A stretch of DNA of 64,000 nt from Rhodopirellula baltica. GTDB taxonomy: Bacteria; Planctomycetota; Planctomycetia; Pirellulales; Pirellulaceae. The DNA lies in NCBI GenBank assembly GCA_002901265.1, contig PPHI01000020.1, positions 1 to 64,000 on the forward strand, given 5' to 3'. The notes below the pieces were generated by a model. It was not told where the DNA came from. It made no database searches and saw only the letters and a list, made by a program, of their open reading frames with translations. Made by a program: the position numbers and the translations under genes. Shown here piece by piece: positions 17,840 to 27,406 of the stretch; within the stretch, counting starts at the first letter, position 1; each line of letters begins with the position of its first letter.

Positions 17840-19264
17840 CTATTCTTGGGGCTCAGTCATCTTCCAAGGATCGAGTGCTTCGGTCAGCTGGGCTTCCGGA
17901 AGAATGTTTTTCTCCAAGCACAGTTCGCGAATCGTCTGTCCGCTCGCAAAAGCTTCTTTCGCCAGCTTCGCTGCGGTTTCATATCCGATCAACGGATTCA
18001 AGCTCGTGCACATCGACAAGCTTTGCTCTACCGCAGCGTTGCACGATTCTTCGTTCGCTTCCATTTCTTCAACGCAGAACTCGATGAACGCGTCGACGCC
18101 CTTCGACAACAAGTGAATCGATTCTAGAATCGTATGAGCCATCACAGGCATCATGATGTTCAATTGAAAGTTTCCACCTGCTGCACCGCTGACCGTGATG
18201 ACGGAATCGTTACCGATCACCCGCGCGGTCAACTGCATCATCGATTCACACATCACCGGGTTCACTTTGCCGGGCATGATCGAGCTGCCGGGTTGCCGCG
18301 ATGGCAACTTGACTTCATAGAATCCACATCGCGGGCCACTTCCAAGCCAACGGATGTTGTTGGAAAGGTTGAACAGCGTTTGAGCAACACATTTCAGCTC
18401 GCCGTGCGACTGCACAAGGCCGTCCCGTTGTGCGTTCGCTTCGAAATGATTCACCGCTTCGATGAATTCAATGCCGGTGCGTTCTTGAAGCGCTTTCGCG
18501 ACGCGAGATCCGAATTCTGGATGTGTATTGATTCCGCTGCCGACAGCGGTCCCGCCAACGGGTAACTCCAGAACGGCGTCGCGGGCAATTTCGGCACGGC
18601 GGATCGACAGTTCGACTTGCCGGGCGAATCCGCCGAACTCTTGTCCCAAACGCAATGGTGTGGCGTCCATCAAGTGCGTCCGACCGATCTTCATCACCTT
18701 GTCCCACGCGGCTGCTTTATCACACAGAATTTTGTGCAGTTTTTTCAGAGCGGGAAGCAACGCGGTTTGGATTTGAACGGCTGTTGCGACGTGAATCGCG
18801 GTTGGGAATGTGTCGTTGGTGCTTTGCCCCATATTGACGTGGTCATTGGGGTGAATGGGCTTTTCCATTTGTGTCCATTCGCCGCCGGTGATCTCAATCG
18901 CACGATTGCTGATCACCTCATTGACGTTCATGTTGCTGCTGGTACCGCTTCCGGTTTGAAAGACATCGATCGGAAAGTGTTCCGAGAGTTTGCCATCGAC
19001 GACCTCTTCTGCCGCGGCCAACATCGCTTCGACCTGAGGATCGGTGAGCGGATTTTTCCCGCTTCCGGTCAGCTTGCCGAGATCTCGGTTCGCGACACCA
19101 CAAGCGTGTTTGACCATTCCCATCGCGCGGATCATCGCATCAGGCAAACGCCAGCCACTGATTGGGAAATTTTCGACGGCGCGTTGAGTTTGTGCACCGT
19201 AGTAAGCGTTCGCGGGAACTTCGACATTTCCCATCGAGTCGTGTTCTTTTCGATAGTCCGTCAT
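17840..19264 (-). CDS. fumC: Fumarate hydratase class II
   Basis: 474 residues from ATG 19264 (MTDYRKEHDSMGNVEVP). An in-frame extension to 19570 overlaps the neighbouring gene and has no homology, so it is rejected. It catalyses fumarate to L-malate in the TCA cycle. Family marks: YYGAQTQRAVENFPIS near the start, GSGTSSNMNVNEV, HPNDHVNMGQSTNDTFPT, the GRTHLMDATPLRLGQEF loop and the superfamily signature GSSIMPGKVNPV (about residue 322). The length is typical for iron-independent class II enzymes. It is cytoplasmic and shares orientation with the upstream PQQ-propeller gene, but a terminator separates the two. Confidence 0.96.
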   Translation of the reverse strand: MTDYRKEHDSMGNVEVPANAYYGAQTQRAVENFPISGWRLPDAMIRAMGMVKHACGVANRDLGKLTGSGKNPLTDPQVEAMLAAAEEVVDGKLSEHFPIDVFQTGSGTSSNMNVNEVISNRAIEITGGEWTQMEKPIHPNDHVNMGQSTNDTFPTAIHVATAVQIQTALLPALKKLHKILCDKAAAWDKVMKIGRTHLMDATPLRLGQEFGGFARQVELSIRRAEIARDAVLELPVGGTAVGSGINTHPEFGSRVAKALQERTGIEFIEAVNHFEANAQRDGLVQSHGELKCVAQTLFNLSNNIRWLGSGPRCGFYEVKLPSRQPGSSIMPGKVNPVMCESMMQLTARVIGNDSVITVSGAAGGNFQLNIMMPVMAHTILESIHLLSKGVDAFIEFCVEEMEANEESCNAAVEQSLSMCTSLNPLIGYETAAKLAKEAFASGQTIRELCLEKNILPEAQLTEALDPWKMTEPQE

Positions 19265-19340
19265 GATCGTTTTTCCAAGCAGAGGTTTCTCAATTCGGAT
19301 GATAAGTTTATCGAGCGACACGGATTCGGCATAGCCGCAC

Positions 19341-19385
19341 AAAAAAGCAACCGCGATGGCCCCTGCAGGGTGGCCACCGCGGTTG
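19341..19385 (-). terminator. Rho-independent terminator after the PQQ-propeller gene
   Basis: Read on the minus strand: a 14-bp stem (arms 19372-19385 and 19348-19361, one G-U pair) with a 10-base loop, followed by a run of six T. It lies 37 bases past the stop of the 19422-20777 gene and upstream of fumC. Confidence 0.8.
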
Positions 19386-19421
19386 TGCGAATGCGTTTGC
19401 TTCAAGCGGACCGGATCGTCG

Positions 19422-20777
19422 CTACTTTGCGATGCAGTAGAGGTGGTGCTTGCCACGCAAGTAGATTTCGTCGCCGACGATGGCTGCGGATGCATCGATT
19501 TCGGAGTCCAGTTTGTTCGACGCGACGATCTCCAACGACTTTCCGTGCTTGATGACAATCGTTTCGCCATCGCGACCGGTGATGTAAATGTAGTCGTTGG
19601 CAGCTACCGGGCTCGCATAGATGCTGCGGATACCGTCCAAGCGTGATTCGTCAATGATCACTTCACCGGTTTCGGCATCACGCGATACGATGATGCCGTT
19701 GTTGGCTTTGACAAAATACAACTGGCCTTTGTAAAGCAGCGGTGAGGGCACATAGGGTGCGGCGTCTTCGCCGATCCAGCTGACCTGGTCAGTATCGGTG
19801 ATGTCACCCTTGGAGGAGAGCGGGATCGAATAGATTGCGTAACCTCGATAGCCCGTCATCACGATCACGTTGTCTTTGTAACGAACTGGCGAAGGGATCG
19901 GATTGGAAGCTTGACCGCCACATTCCCAGATCAAGTCTCCGTTGGCGAGATCGTAGCTGCGGACTTTATTGGTGCCACTGGTGATCACTTGATATTGACC
20001 GTTGAACTCGGTGATCAGTGGGGTTGCCCAAGTGGTAGGCTCATCGCGTTTTTGTCGCCATTGTTCATCGCCCGTTGTCGCATCGAGTGCAACGATAAAG
20101 GATTCGCCTTCGTGGTCGAAGGGAACGACTAGTACACCGTTAGCGAGTGCAGGCGAACTGCCCTCGCCGAACTGGTTGCGAGTCTGCATCGTCCCGAGGT
20201 TCTTCTCCCAAAGCTTTTTCCCGTTGAGGTCCAAAGCAAAAACGCCACGCGAACCAAACGAAACATAGAGCGTCTCGCCATCGGTCAACGGCGACGACGA
20301 CGCGAACGTGTTGGTATTGTGTCCCGCTTCGTGAGGTACCTCTTCGGTCATCACAGAACGCCAGACTTCGTCACCTGTTTTACGGTCGTAAGCAATGATT
20401 GCGAACTGGTGGAATTTCGTAGGAACGGATCCGCCGCCAAAACCACGGCGACCTCCGCGCTGTCGGCCACGATCTGGATTGTCCGCAGCTTGGCCGGTTG
20501 TTGCTTCGTCTGCGCCTTCTTTTGCGCGTTCGGTCTCAATGGCGGTCGCAACGTAGACACGATCCCCCAAGATGATCGGGGTGGAGCTGCCAGCTCCCGG
20601 GACTTCAATTTTCCAGCGAATGTTTTCCGATTCGCTCCACTCAATCGGTGGCTTCGAGTTTTCCGCGACGCCAGATTCTTGTGGGCCGCGCCAGCGTGTC
20701 CAGTCGCCCGTGGGTTCGGCGGCTGCGGCAATGGAAGTGATGGCGGATAGAAGCAATGCAGTGGCGAACGTTCTCAT
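19422..20777 (-). CDS. Secreted PQQ-type beta-propeller protein
   Basis: 451 residues with a signal peptide (LLLSAITSIAAAAEP). The mature start WTRWRGPQESGVAE and repeated blade motifs (YDRKTGDEVWR, LDLNGKKLWEKNLG, LDATTGDEQWR, YDLANGDLIWECGG) are those of the PQQ-like propeller family, common in planctomycetes as exported proteins. A Gly/Arg-rich insertion (RGRQRGGRRGFGGG) interrupts the second blade. These proteins resemble BamB and quinoprotein dehydrogenases, but no PQQ-binding Cys pair or catalytic Asp is evident, so a scaffold or binding role is likelier than dehydrogenase activity. Confidence 0.85.
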   Translation of the reverse strand: MRTFATALLLSAITSIAAAAEPTGDWTRWRGPQESGVAENSKPPIEWSESENIRWKIEVPGAGSSTPIILGDRVYVATAIETERAKEGADEATTGQAADNPDRGRQRGGRRGFGGGSVPTKFHQFAIIAYDRKTGDEVWRSVMTEEVPHEAGHNTNTFASSSPLTDGETLYVSFGSRGVFALDLNGKKLWEKNLGTMQTRNQFGEGSSPALANGVLVVPFDHEGESFIVALDATTGDEQWRQKRDEPTTWATPLITEFNGQYQVITSGTNKVRSYDLANGDLIWECGGQASNPIPSPVRYKDNVIVMTGYRGYAIYSIPLSSKGDITDTDQVSWIGEDAAPYVPSPLLYKGQLYFVKANNGIIVSRDAETGEVIIDESRLDGIRSIYASPVAANDYIYITGRDGETIVIKHGKSLEIVASNKLDSEIDASAAIVGDEIYLRGKHHLYCIAK

Positions 20778-21182
20778 TAGCGGGCCCAGTCTCTTTGGCG
20801 GTCACCGAGGGAATTGTATCGAAATCAATCTCGCGATAGTCATTTTGGCTGGCTAACGCGCAAGTCACTCCGGTTGGTTAAACCGAAACCGTCGCCAACA
20901 GTTCCGCGGAGGAACGCCTTTTTTTCACTGGCAGGTTACCGACGAAGTGGCTCAAGTGACTTGTCCGTATTCTAGACGAGTATCAAGGAGTGTTGACCAG
21001 CGAGTGAAGATGAAATGTCGATGGTGTTTGGATTTGGCGCGAGGGCAGGGATCGCGCCCCGTGTTCATTAGACCAGCGTTTTCTCAGACCTAGCGACCTT
21101 GCCGTGATGACGGGACTTCGGTTGCTGCTACAGTGATACTGACTTGACGCAAAGAGGAATTGAACTGTTGTCTCCATCGGAT
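20778..21182. other. Divergent intergenic region
   Basis: 405 bases between the PQQ-propeller gene (minus) and a kinase gene (plus). A short hairpin followed by T7 (GTTCCGCGGAGGAAC then TTTTTTT, around 20900-20925) is present, but no plus-strand gene lies just upstream for it to terminate. No other feature seen. Confidence 0.35.
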
Positions 21183-23366
21183 ATGAATCCTTACCCAGAC
21201 GTGAACGGCAACGGAAATTCACGCACGTTTTCGGCGAAATCAACGGGAATAGGGAATGGAATAGGGAATGACGGTACGTCGAGTGATGCTGAGACACATG
21301 GAGCTCGCAACGATCAGCAGGCTTTAAATCTTGGCGAAGGTTCGGAAATTGATACGCCGACGGTCGTTGAAATGACCAATCGGAAACACAAACGAGCATC
21401 AGCGGCACGGCGTCCTGACTTAATCGGCGCATATCGACTCGGCCGACAGCTCGGCGAAGGCGGAATGGGAACCGTTTTCGAAGCCGTGCATACCAGTTTG
21501 GACAAAACGGTCGCGATCAAATTAATCTCCGCGGGAAAAGAGGCGGATCAAACGCAGATCGGTCAATTCAAGCGGGAACTAAAAGCGCTCGGCCGACTAT
21601 CGCATTCGAATATTGTCGAAGCATACGATGGCGGTTTCGCTGACGGCGAGTACTACCTCGCGATGGAGTTGATCGACGGTCCCAGTGCTGGGCAAATTCT
21701 GTCCCGCGCCATGAAAGAGAGCAAGTTTCTTTCGATCGGCATTGCGGCGGAGATCGTCCGTCAAGCCGCCTTGGGACTACACCACGCACATGAGCAGGGG
21801 ATCATTCACCGCGATATCAAGCCCAGCAATCTGATTGTCGACCGAACGGGAGAGGTCAAGTTGTTGGATCTCGGATTGGCCGCGTTTGAATCTTCCGTCC
21901 AAGATCGTGTCGATGCATCCAAGGAATTCGCTGCGGAGAAACCATCCAGTTCGGCCATTGGAACGATCGGGTATATGTCACCTGAGCAGGCAGCCCAGGG
22001 CACAGCGATCGGTCGTCAATCGGATCTGTACTCACTGGGTGTCACGCTTTACAAACTTTTGACAGGGCGGCTCCCGATCGAAGCTTCTGGCACTGGCAAC
22101 GCCGCACAAATGTTTGTTGCGGTGCAGAACGAAACGCCTGTCGATCCAACGGTGTATCGTCCGGAGATTCCTGATGGCGTGTTGGAACTGATCGATCGGC
22201 TGTTGCAAAAAGACCCGCTGGCACGTCCCAAAACAGCGGATGAAGTCGCGACGGCGCTGAAAGACTTCGCGGCTGATGATCTAGCGGCGGCCGTGGAAGC
22301 CCTGCAGGAAGACGACACTGCCGCCAGCGCCGGTGAACGCACTGCTGTGCCAGTGAATTTGCCGACGTCTGTCCCGGGCACTCAAAATTGCAGTCGGTGG
22401 ACGAGAAACTCGCTGACTTGGGGAGGACTCGTCATCTCACTGACAACTGCTCTCTTCGCAAATTGGATCGGCAGATCACTGAATGCCACTTCCAGTAAAG
22501 CGTTTGCATTGGTTGCTTCGGAACAAAACGCGATTGAAGAGGCCGAACTGAACGCGGCAGAAATGTTGCGTTCCGGTGAGTGGGAATTCCGTGTGACGGG
22601 AAAATTGCCGAGTCCGATTAATACCGAGTTCTACGAGAATTCCGCCGACTTAAGTTCAGATGGGTTGGTCTTGGTCTGTTCGTCGTCGGCGCGCCAAGAC
22701 GAATCGATGGGGCGAGCAGATCTCTGGGTTTTCCAACGCGATGCGATCGACCAGCCATGGTCCAGCGGAACGAATCTTGGACCGCATATCAACAGCGAAC
22801 ATGATGAGGTGTTACCAAGCCTATTTGACGATGGCAACGCGATCGCATTCACGTTCTCCGACGGAGAAACGAAAACCGCCATGGTGATCCGCCGAGAATC
22901 ACGTCAATCAGCCTGGTCCGAGCCGACTCCATTGTTACAGTGCACAGACTACCAGCCGTCGGTTGATCTGACTTCCGACGGATTAAATGCGGTCGTTTCA
23001 AGAAGCGTCACGTCATGGGACTTGTTCGTCATTCGCCGCAAAAATCTCGACAGTCCCTGGGGAGAGCCAATTCAGTTGGGGACATCGATCAACACCTACC
23101 TTGGCGAGGTCAGTGGTTCAATCAGTGATGACGGCCGCTTGTTAGTGTTCTCTCGCTTGAACACGAATCCGGACCTCTGGGTTGCGATACGTGATAGTTG
23201 GGATGATGAGTTTCTCTATGTCAGACGACTCTCCGACGTTTGTAACTGTCCGGGGTTTGAAAAACACCCGCGTTTGTCACCCGATGGAAAAACACTGTAT
23301 TTCAGTGCGATTCGTGATGACGACCCGATTCACGATATCTATGTCGCAAGTCTCGTTAGGAAATAA
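21183..23366 (+). CDS. Ser/Thr protein kinase with C-terminal PD40/TolB-like sensor
   Basis: About 727 residues from ATG 21183; a TTG at 21144 is an in-frame alternative. The kinase domain spans about 84-350 after a Gly/Asn-rich leader: GEGGMGTVFEAV, Lys113 in VAIK, HRDIKPSN (209-216), DLG in place of DFG (229-231; common in this family), GTIGYMSPEQAA. A transmembrane helix (WGGLVISLTTALFANWIG) follows. The external part carries PD40-type beta-propeller repeats (SADLSSDGLVLVCSS, LPSLFDDGNAIAFTFS, SISDDGRLLVFSR, HPRLSPDGKTLYFSA). The protein is a membrane receptor kinase with a propeller sensor; ligand and targets are unknown. Confidence 0.92.
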   Translation: MNPYPDVNGNGNSRTFSAKSTGIGNGIGNDGTSSDAETHGARNDQQALNLGEGSEIDTPTVVEMTNRKHKRASAARRPDLIGAYRLGRQLGEGGMGTVFEAVHTSLDKTVAIKLISAGKEADQTQIGQFKRELKALGRLSHSNIVEAYDGGFADGEYYLAMELIDGPSAGQILSRAMKESKFLSIGIAAEIVRQAALGLHHAHEQGIIHRDIKPSNLIVDRTGEVKLLDLGLAAFESSVQDRVDASKEFAAEKPSSSAIGTIGYMSPEQAAQGTAIGRQSDLYSLGVTLYKLLTGRLPIEASGTGNAAQMFVAVQNETPVDPTVYRPEIPDGVLELIDRLLQKDPLARPKTADEVATALKDFAADDLAAAVEALQEDDTAASAGERTAVPVNLPTSVPGTQNCSRWTRNSLTWGGLVISLTTALFANWIGRSLNATSSKAFALVASEQNAIEEAELNAAEMLRSGEWEFRVTGKLPSPINTEFYENSADLSSDGLVLVCSSSARQDESMGRADLWVFQRDAIDQPWSSGTNLGPHINSEHDEVLPSLFDDGNAIAFTFSDGETKTAMVIRRESRQSAWSEPTPLLQCTDYQPSVDLTSDGLNAVVSRSVTSWDLFVIRRKNLDSPWGEPIQLGTSINTYLGEVSGSISDDGRLLVFSRLNTNPDLWVAIRDSWDDEFLYVRRLSDVCNCPGFEKHPRLSPDGKTLYFSAIRDDDPIHDIYVASLVRK

Positions 23367-23590
23367 CGAAGTTCGACAAACCGGCATAAGAAGATGGCTT
23401 TTGTGTACCAAACGCTTTCCCATCTCGGGTAAGATCCATAGCCCCCACCGCGGACCGGTTCGCGCTGCGATCGTCTGTTAGAGGACCAACAGCACACCGT
23501 GACTGTTTCGCAGTGGTTGATGCGTCGAGAAATTTCAATGAATTTCGACGGATCGATACTCAGCTTCTCTTAAACCGAGGTCCCAAGGCG

Positions 23591-24079
23591 ATGCGATTGA
23601 AGTCGATTCTTTGTCCAGTTCTTTTGTGGGCGACATGCGTTTGTCTTGCTGCAATGCACTCGACAGTCGCTGTCGGACAAGACGCTGTGGAGAAAGCCGA
23701 AACCAAAGTGGTTGATGCTCCAGCCGAGAGGTCAGATTTAAGCGAGAAGTTGATTGGCACATGGGTGCTGACGAAAACCGTTACGCCAGGCTCGCCTTCT
23801 GGTGTGGGAACTCGTTTGAAAATGATCACCCCAACTCACTGGTGCGTCGTTCAGCCGGACCCAATCAGCGGGACAATCGTGTTCCAACATGGCGGTACGT
23901 ACAAATTGGACGGGAAAAAGTACGCCGAAAGCATCGACTTCGCTGGTGAAAGCACGTCTAGCTTGATTGGGCAAACCATGCGTTTCGAATTAATCATCGA
24001 AGACGACAAACTTTTGCAAAACGATCTGCAAGGCGTTTTCAACGAAACATGGGAAAGGGCAAAGCCATCCCAAAAATGA
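23591..24079 (+). CDS. Small secreted lipocalin-like protein
   Basis: 162 residues from ATG 23591, chosen because it gives a signal peptide (LLWATCVCLAAMHSTVAVGQ). The mature part after a charged linker reads LIGTWVLTKTVTPG, GGTYKLDGKKYAESIDF and FELIIEDDKLLQNDLQG, an antiparallel-beta pattern typical of lipocalin-like proteins of the type annotated in planctomycetes as conserved hypothetical. It is presumably periplasmic, and the ligand is unknown. It lies 76 bases upstream of the caspase-hydrolase gene on the same strand. Confidence 0.7.
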   Translation: MRLKSILCPVLLWATCVCLAAMHSTVAVGQDAVEKAETKVVDAPAERSDLSEKLIGTWVLTKTVTPGSPSGVGTRLKMITPTHWCVVQPDPISGTIVFQHGGTYKLDGKKYAESIDFAGESTSSLIGQTMRFELIIEDDKLLQNDLQGVFNETWERAKPSQK

Positions 24080-24155
24080 TGGCCTACATCAGCGGTTACA
24101 CACCGATTCGGTTTCCAGTCAAGTTTTGTGTTGTATCGATAGCTTCGACATCTAG

Positions 24156-26036
24156 ATGGACAGCGTGATGGGAAAGAAAGCTCTGCTTTGCGGAATCAAT
24201 GACTACAAGTCCGTGCTCGATCTGAAAGGGTGCGTCGCTGATGTTCACAACATGCAGAACCTGTTGCAGCACACCCTCGGCTTTCATCCCAACGACATCA
24301 CCGTTCTGCTGAACCAAGATGTCACAAGAAAGAAACTCCGCTCGGCTTGGAAGTCACTGATGAGTGGAGCAACCGAGGGAGATACGCTGCTATTTCACTT
24401 TTCGGGACACGGCACGTTCAAGGTTGATGAGGAAGGCGAAGACGATGACGGCAATGACGAGATGTTCTGCCTTTGGGATATGGACTTTAACAATCCCAAG
24501 ACGTACTTACTCGACGACGACCTAGACAAGTGGATCAAAGAGAAGCCCGATGGCGTAAAGCTGATTGTGGTCACCGATTGCTGTCATTCGGGGACCATCA
24601 CTCGCATGTTGTTGATGCCCGGCTCCTTCGGTGCCGAACCGAAACTGGTTGACGTGGAGGCAACGGAGTTTTTGGCCAATGATCGAGGATTGGGCGGCGT
24701 CAGAGCAATCGAGAACTTTGCGATCACGCCAAGGTTTCTGCCTCCTCCCGAGCTGTTACTGGGGAATTCAAGGGCGATCGATCGAAGGCGAAAACGCCCG
24801 CGGGCACTGGCACGAGAATATGATCATCTGCATCTAGCCGCTTGTCGTGATGATCAGACCGCAAAAGACGCGCCGATCAATACGCAATACAATGGTGCGT
24901 TCACGTATCATTTTTGCCAAGCGGTCCGCAGCAATCCTGAAATCACTACCTTCGAATTGCAAAGCAAACTGGACGCGGCCTTGGTTGGGAATCCTTACGC
25001 CCAGAATCCACAGATCCACGGTGCACCTTCCTCCGGCCCGCTGTTCGCATGGGATCGAGGCCCGCGGGTACAAACTCCGGAAGCGGACGTCCCAGGGGCG
25101 ACAACTGGAACCGCGCCAGACCAGTCGACCTCGACACAGCCGACTCCCATTGGCACTTCGAATCGCGACATGTTGATTCAAACGCTGCGCGACGTCGCGT
25201 TTCTGTTACGCAACGAATCAGCGCCCGCCAGCCGCGATGTTGATTCGGAAACCCGGAAATTGGTTTATGTTCATGGAATCGATGAACATCCGGGCGACTA
25301 CTCGCTGCCTTGGTTTCAAGCGATGACCCCGTTTCTAGGCGGTCTCTATGGCGCGGGCAATCTGAACCAATCTCGGTTCGGCGTGCATTGGAGCAATTTG
25401 GTCAACGCGAGGGCCTTTGCTTCAACGGGCGATCACGACCAAATGGAATCGTTCAGACTGCAGATGATGTATGAAATCGAACAACGCAACGAAGGCTACG
25501 GCGCCGATCCACGATCGATTGGCTCACGTGGCGGCGGACCACAGTTTGATGACTTCTTGTTGTATCTGCTTCGGCCATCGGTTCGGTCAGCGATCTTGCA
25601 ACGGTTTTATGAAGTCGTACGGCCTCGCTTGAGCGCCGGGGAAACGATTGACTTGATCACACATAGCTGGGGCACGGTCGTTGCCTACGAAGGCCTGTTA
25701 CAACTGGATGCCGAACATTTGCCAGGGAAAGTAAAGAACCTCTTTACTGTGGGCAGCGCTTTGTCAATCTCAACCGTGCGATGGAAACTTGGCTTGCGCA
25801 ACGTCAAGCCGCAGTCTGTTCAGCGTTGGTTCAACGTCGCGGCCAAAGGCGACGGGATAGGCGGTTCTTTGAAAGCGTATTTTCCAGTGACGGAAGATTA
25901 TCAGCAGCTTGAACCGACAGGTTGTGAGCGTGGGTGGCTGGGGTATTCGCTCGGCTGTGCTCACAGTTCGTACTTCAACCCAAACAACTTGGTCGTCAAT
26001 CGCGATATCTTCGCCAAGCATTTGCTGGAAGCGTAA
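24156..26036 (+). CDS. Caspase-like (C14) peptidase fused to an alpha/beta hydrolase
   Basis: 626 residues, no signal peptide. Residues 6-300 are a metacaspase-type p20 domain: KKALLCGINDYKS, catalytic His85 in HFSGHGT, an acidic insert (about 91-102), and catalytic Cys143 in VTDCCHSG; the conserved C-terminal part is FTYHFCQAV. A Pro/Thr linker (about 305-340) leads to an alpha/beta-hydrolase: KLVYVHGIDEHPGD at the first strand and the nucleophile elbow THSWGTVVAYEG with Ser504. Two starts are possible (ATG 24156 or 24168). The order suggests a protease that could activate or release a lipase/esterase-type effector; that is inference. Caspase-like proteases are frequent in planctomycetes and in prokaryotic immune modules, but no sensor gene is adjacent. 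Confidence 0.86.
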   Translation: MDSVMGKKALLCGINDYKSVLDLKGCVADVHNMQNLLQHTLGFHPNDITVLLNQDVTRKKLRSAWKSLMSGATEGDTLLFHFSGHGTFKVDEEGEDDDGNDEMFCLWDMDFNNPKTYLLDDDLDKWIKEKPDGVKLIVVTDCCHSGTITRMLLMPGSFGAEPKLVDVEATEFLANDRGLGGVRAIENFAITPRFLPPPELLLGNSRAIDRRRKRPRALAREYDHLHLAACRDDQTAKDAPINTQYNGAFTYHFCQAVRSNPEITTFELQSKLDAALVGNPYAQNPQIHGAPSSGPLFAWDRGPRVQTPEADVPGATTGTAPDQSTSTQPTPIGTSNRDMLIQTLRDVAFLLRNESAPASRDVDSETRKLVYVHGIDEHPGDYSLPWFQAMTPFLGGLYGAGNLNQSRFGVHWSNLVNARAFASTGDHDQMESFRLQMMYEIEQRNEGYGADPRSIGSRGGGPQFDDFLLYLLRPSVRSAILQRFYEVVRPRLSAGETIDLITHSWGTVVAYEGLLQLDAEHLPGKVKNLFTVGSALSISTVRWKLGLRNVKPQSVQRWFNVAAKGDGIGGSLKAYFPVTEDYQQLEPTGCERGWLGYSLGCAHSSYFNPNNLVVNRDIFAKHLLEA

Positions 26037-26075
26037 AGCAAATCATCTGGCTCTTGCCCAAGAATTGCCCCAACT

Positions 26076-26151
26076 GAGCGTCGATAGCGACGCTCGCGTT
26101 GCCGCTAGGACACGGTCATCCGAATGATTGTCGCCAATCGTGATGACCGTG
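26076..26151. terminator. Two hairpins between convergent genes
   Basis: First a perfect 8-bp hairpin (GAGCGTCG, loop ATAG, CGACGCTC; 26076-26095). Then a longer one with 10-bp arms (CACGGTCATC at 26111-26120 and GATGACCGTG at 26142-26151) containing an inner GATTG/CAATC stem. They lie between converging genes and could terminate both. No clear T-run follows. Confidence 0.5.
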
Positions 26152-26176
26152 CCGGGTAAAAGGAATCCAAAGCGGA

Positions 26177-27406
26177 TCAGTCCAGCAAGTGCACGAGCAA
26201 CCCACTGCGAAGCTTGGGTTCAAACCAAGTGCTCTTGGGAGGCATCACCTCACCGGCATCCGAAACGGCCATCAACTGCTCGATGGAAGTCGGGTACATC
26301 GAAACGGCGCAAGCCCATTCTCCCGACTCAACCTTTTGTTCCAATTCGCCAGTTCCGCGAATACCGCCAACAAAGTCGATTCTTGGATCGGTGCGTACGT
26401 CTTCGATCCCAAAGATTGGACCGATTACACGCTTCTCCAAAAGCGCCACATCCAGCGAGTTGATCGGATCACTGTGATCAATCGCTTCATCGGCGATTTC
26501 CAGCTTGTACCAGCTGCCTTCCATATAGATACAAAAGCTGCCTGCCTTATCTGGAACGGGATTGTCCGTTGGTTCCAACGTGCCGACATCAGTCAAACGC
26601 TCGCGCACCGTTACGGCCGTTTGCCCGTTGAGGTCTTTGAGCACACGATTGTAAGCCAGAACGTTCAACTGTGATGCAGGGAACAGTACGGTCAAGAACC
26701 AGTTGTACTCTTCTTCGCCGGTATGATTGCTGTTCGCTTCACGGCGAGCCTTACCAGCACGCCACGCGCTCGCAGCGCGATGGTGTCCATCGGCAACATA
26801 GAACGCTGGGACTTCACCAAGCGCCTTGCAGTAGATCTCAGACGAGTCAACGTTCCAGACGGTGTGCTGCACACCGTCTTCGGCGGTGAAATCGAACAGC
26901 GGCTCACTTTGAATCGCGGATTCGACGGACTGATTGATTTGCTCGTGATCACGGTAAGTCAAAAAGACAGGGCCCGCGTTCGCGGCTAACGTCATCACGT
27001 GGCGAGTCCGATCGTCTTCCTTTGCAGGACGGGTGAACTCGTGCTTCAGGATTTTGTTGTTTTCGTAATCGTCAACGTGACAGCACGCGACCACCCCAAT
27101 CTGGCTCTTGCCATTCATGATTTGGCGGTATAGAAAAATTGATTCTTGTTCGTCCTGCTGCAGAACGCCAGTGTCGATGAACTGCCGAAAGTTCTCCGCC
27201 GCCTTCGCGTAGATTTCGTCGGCATACGGATCCGTGTCTGCCGGCAAGTCGATGTCTGGTCGGACGACATGCAGGAACGATTCCGGATTGCCTTCAGCTA
27301 GTTTGGCTGCTTCGGCGCGATTGACAACGTCATAGGGGACGCTGGCGACGCGGGCCGCTTTTTCGGCGGGGGGACGGACGGCACGAAATGGTTTAACGCG
27401 TGGCAT
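26177..27406 (-). CDS. DUF1015 family protein
   Basis: 409 residues. Matches DUF1015 from the start: PFRAVRPPAEKAARVASVPYD, NPESFLHVVRPDID, then FVADGHHR-type motif VADGHHRAASAW near residue 205 and TVLFPASQLNVLAYNRVL. The C-terminal IFGIEDVRTDPRIDFVGGIRG is also family-specific. The family is cytoplasmic and widespread in bacteria and often adjoins serine-biosynthesis genes, but its activity is not established. Here it stands alone, convergent with the caspase-hydrolase gene. Confidence 0.9.
   Translation of the reverse strand: MPRVKPFRAVRPPAEKAARVASVPYDVVNRAEAAKLAEGNPESFLHVVRPDIDLPADTDPYADEIYAKAAENFRQFIDTGVLQQDEQESIFLYRQIMNGKSQIGVVACCHVDDYENNKILKHEFTRPAKEDDRTRHVMTLAANAGPVFLTYRDHEQINQSVESAIQSEPLFDFTAEDGVQHTVWNVDSSEIYCKALGEVPAFYVADGHHRAASAWRAGKARREANSNHTGEEEYNWFLTVLFPASQLNVLAYNRVLKDLNGQTAVTVRERLTDVGTLEPTDNPVPDKAGSFCIYMEGSWYKLEIADEAIDHSDPINSLDVALLEKRVIGPIFGIEDVRTDPRIDFVGGIRGTGELEQKVESGEWACAVSMYPTSIEQLMAVSDAGEVMPPKSTWFEPKLRSGLLVHLLD

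Noticed and set aside
18617-19552. 311-codon plus-strand open frame
   Set aside because: Antisense shadow of fumC, whose signature motifs are unambiguous.
19265-19570. N-terminal extension of fumC
   Set aside because: It would overlap the 3' end of the PQQ-propeller gene and the terminator, and has no homology to fumarases. ATG 19264 is the right start.
20899-20925. Hairpin with T7 that looks like a plus-strand terminator
   Set aside because: No plus-strand gene ends near it; it lies in a divergent promoter region, so it may be chance.
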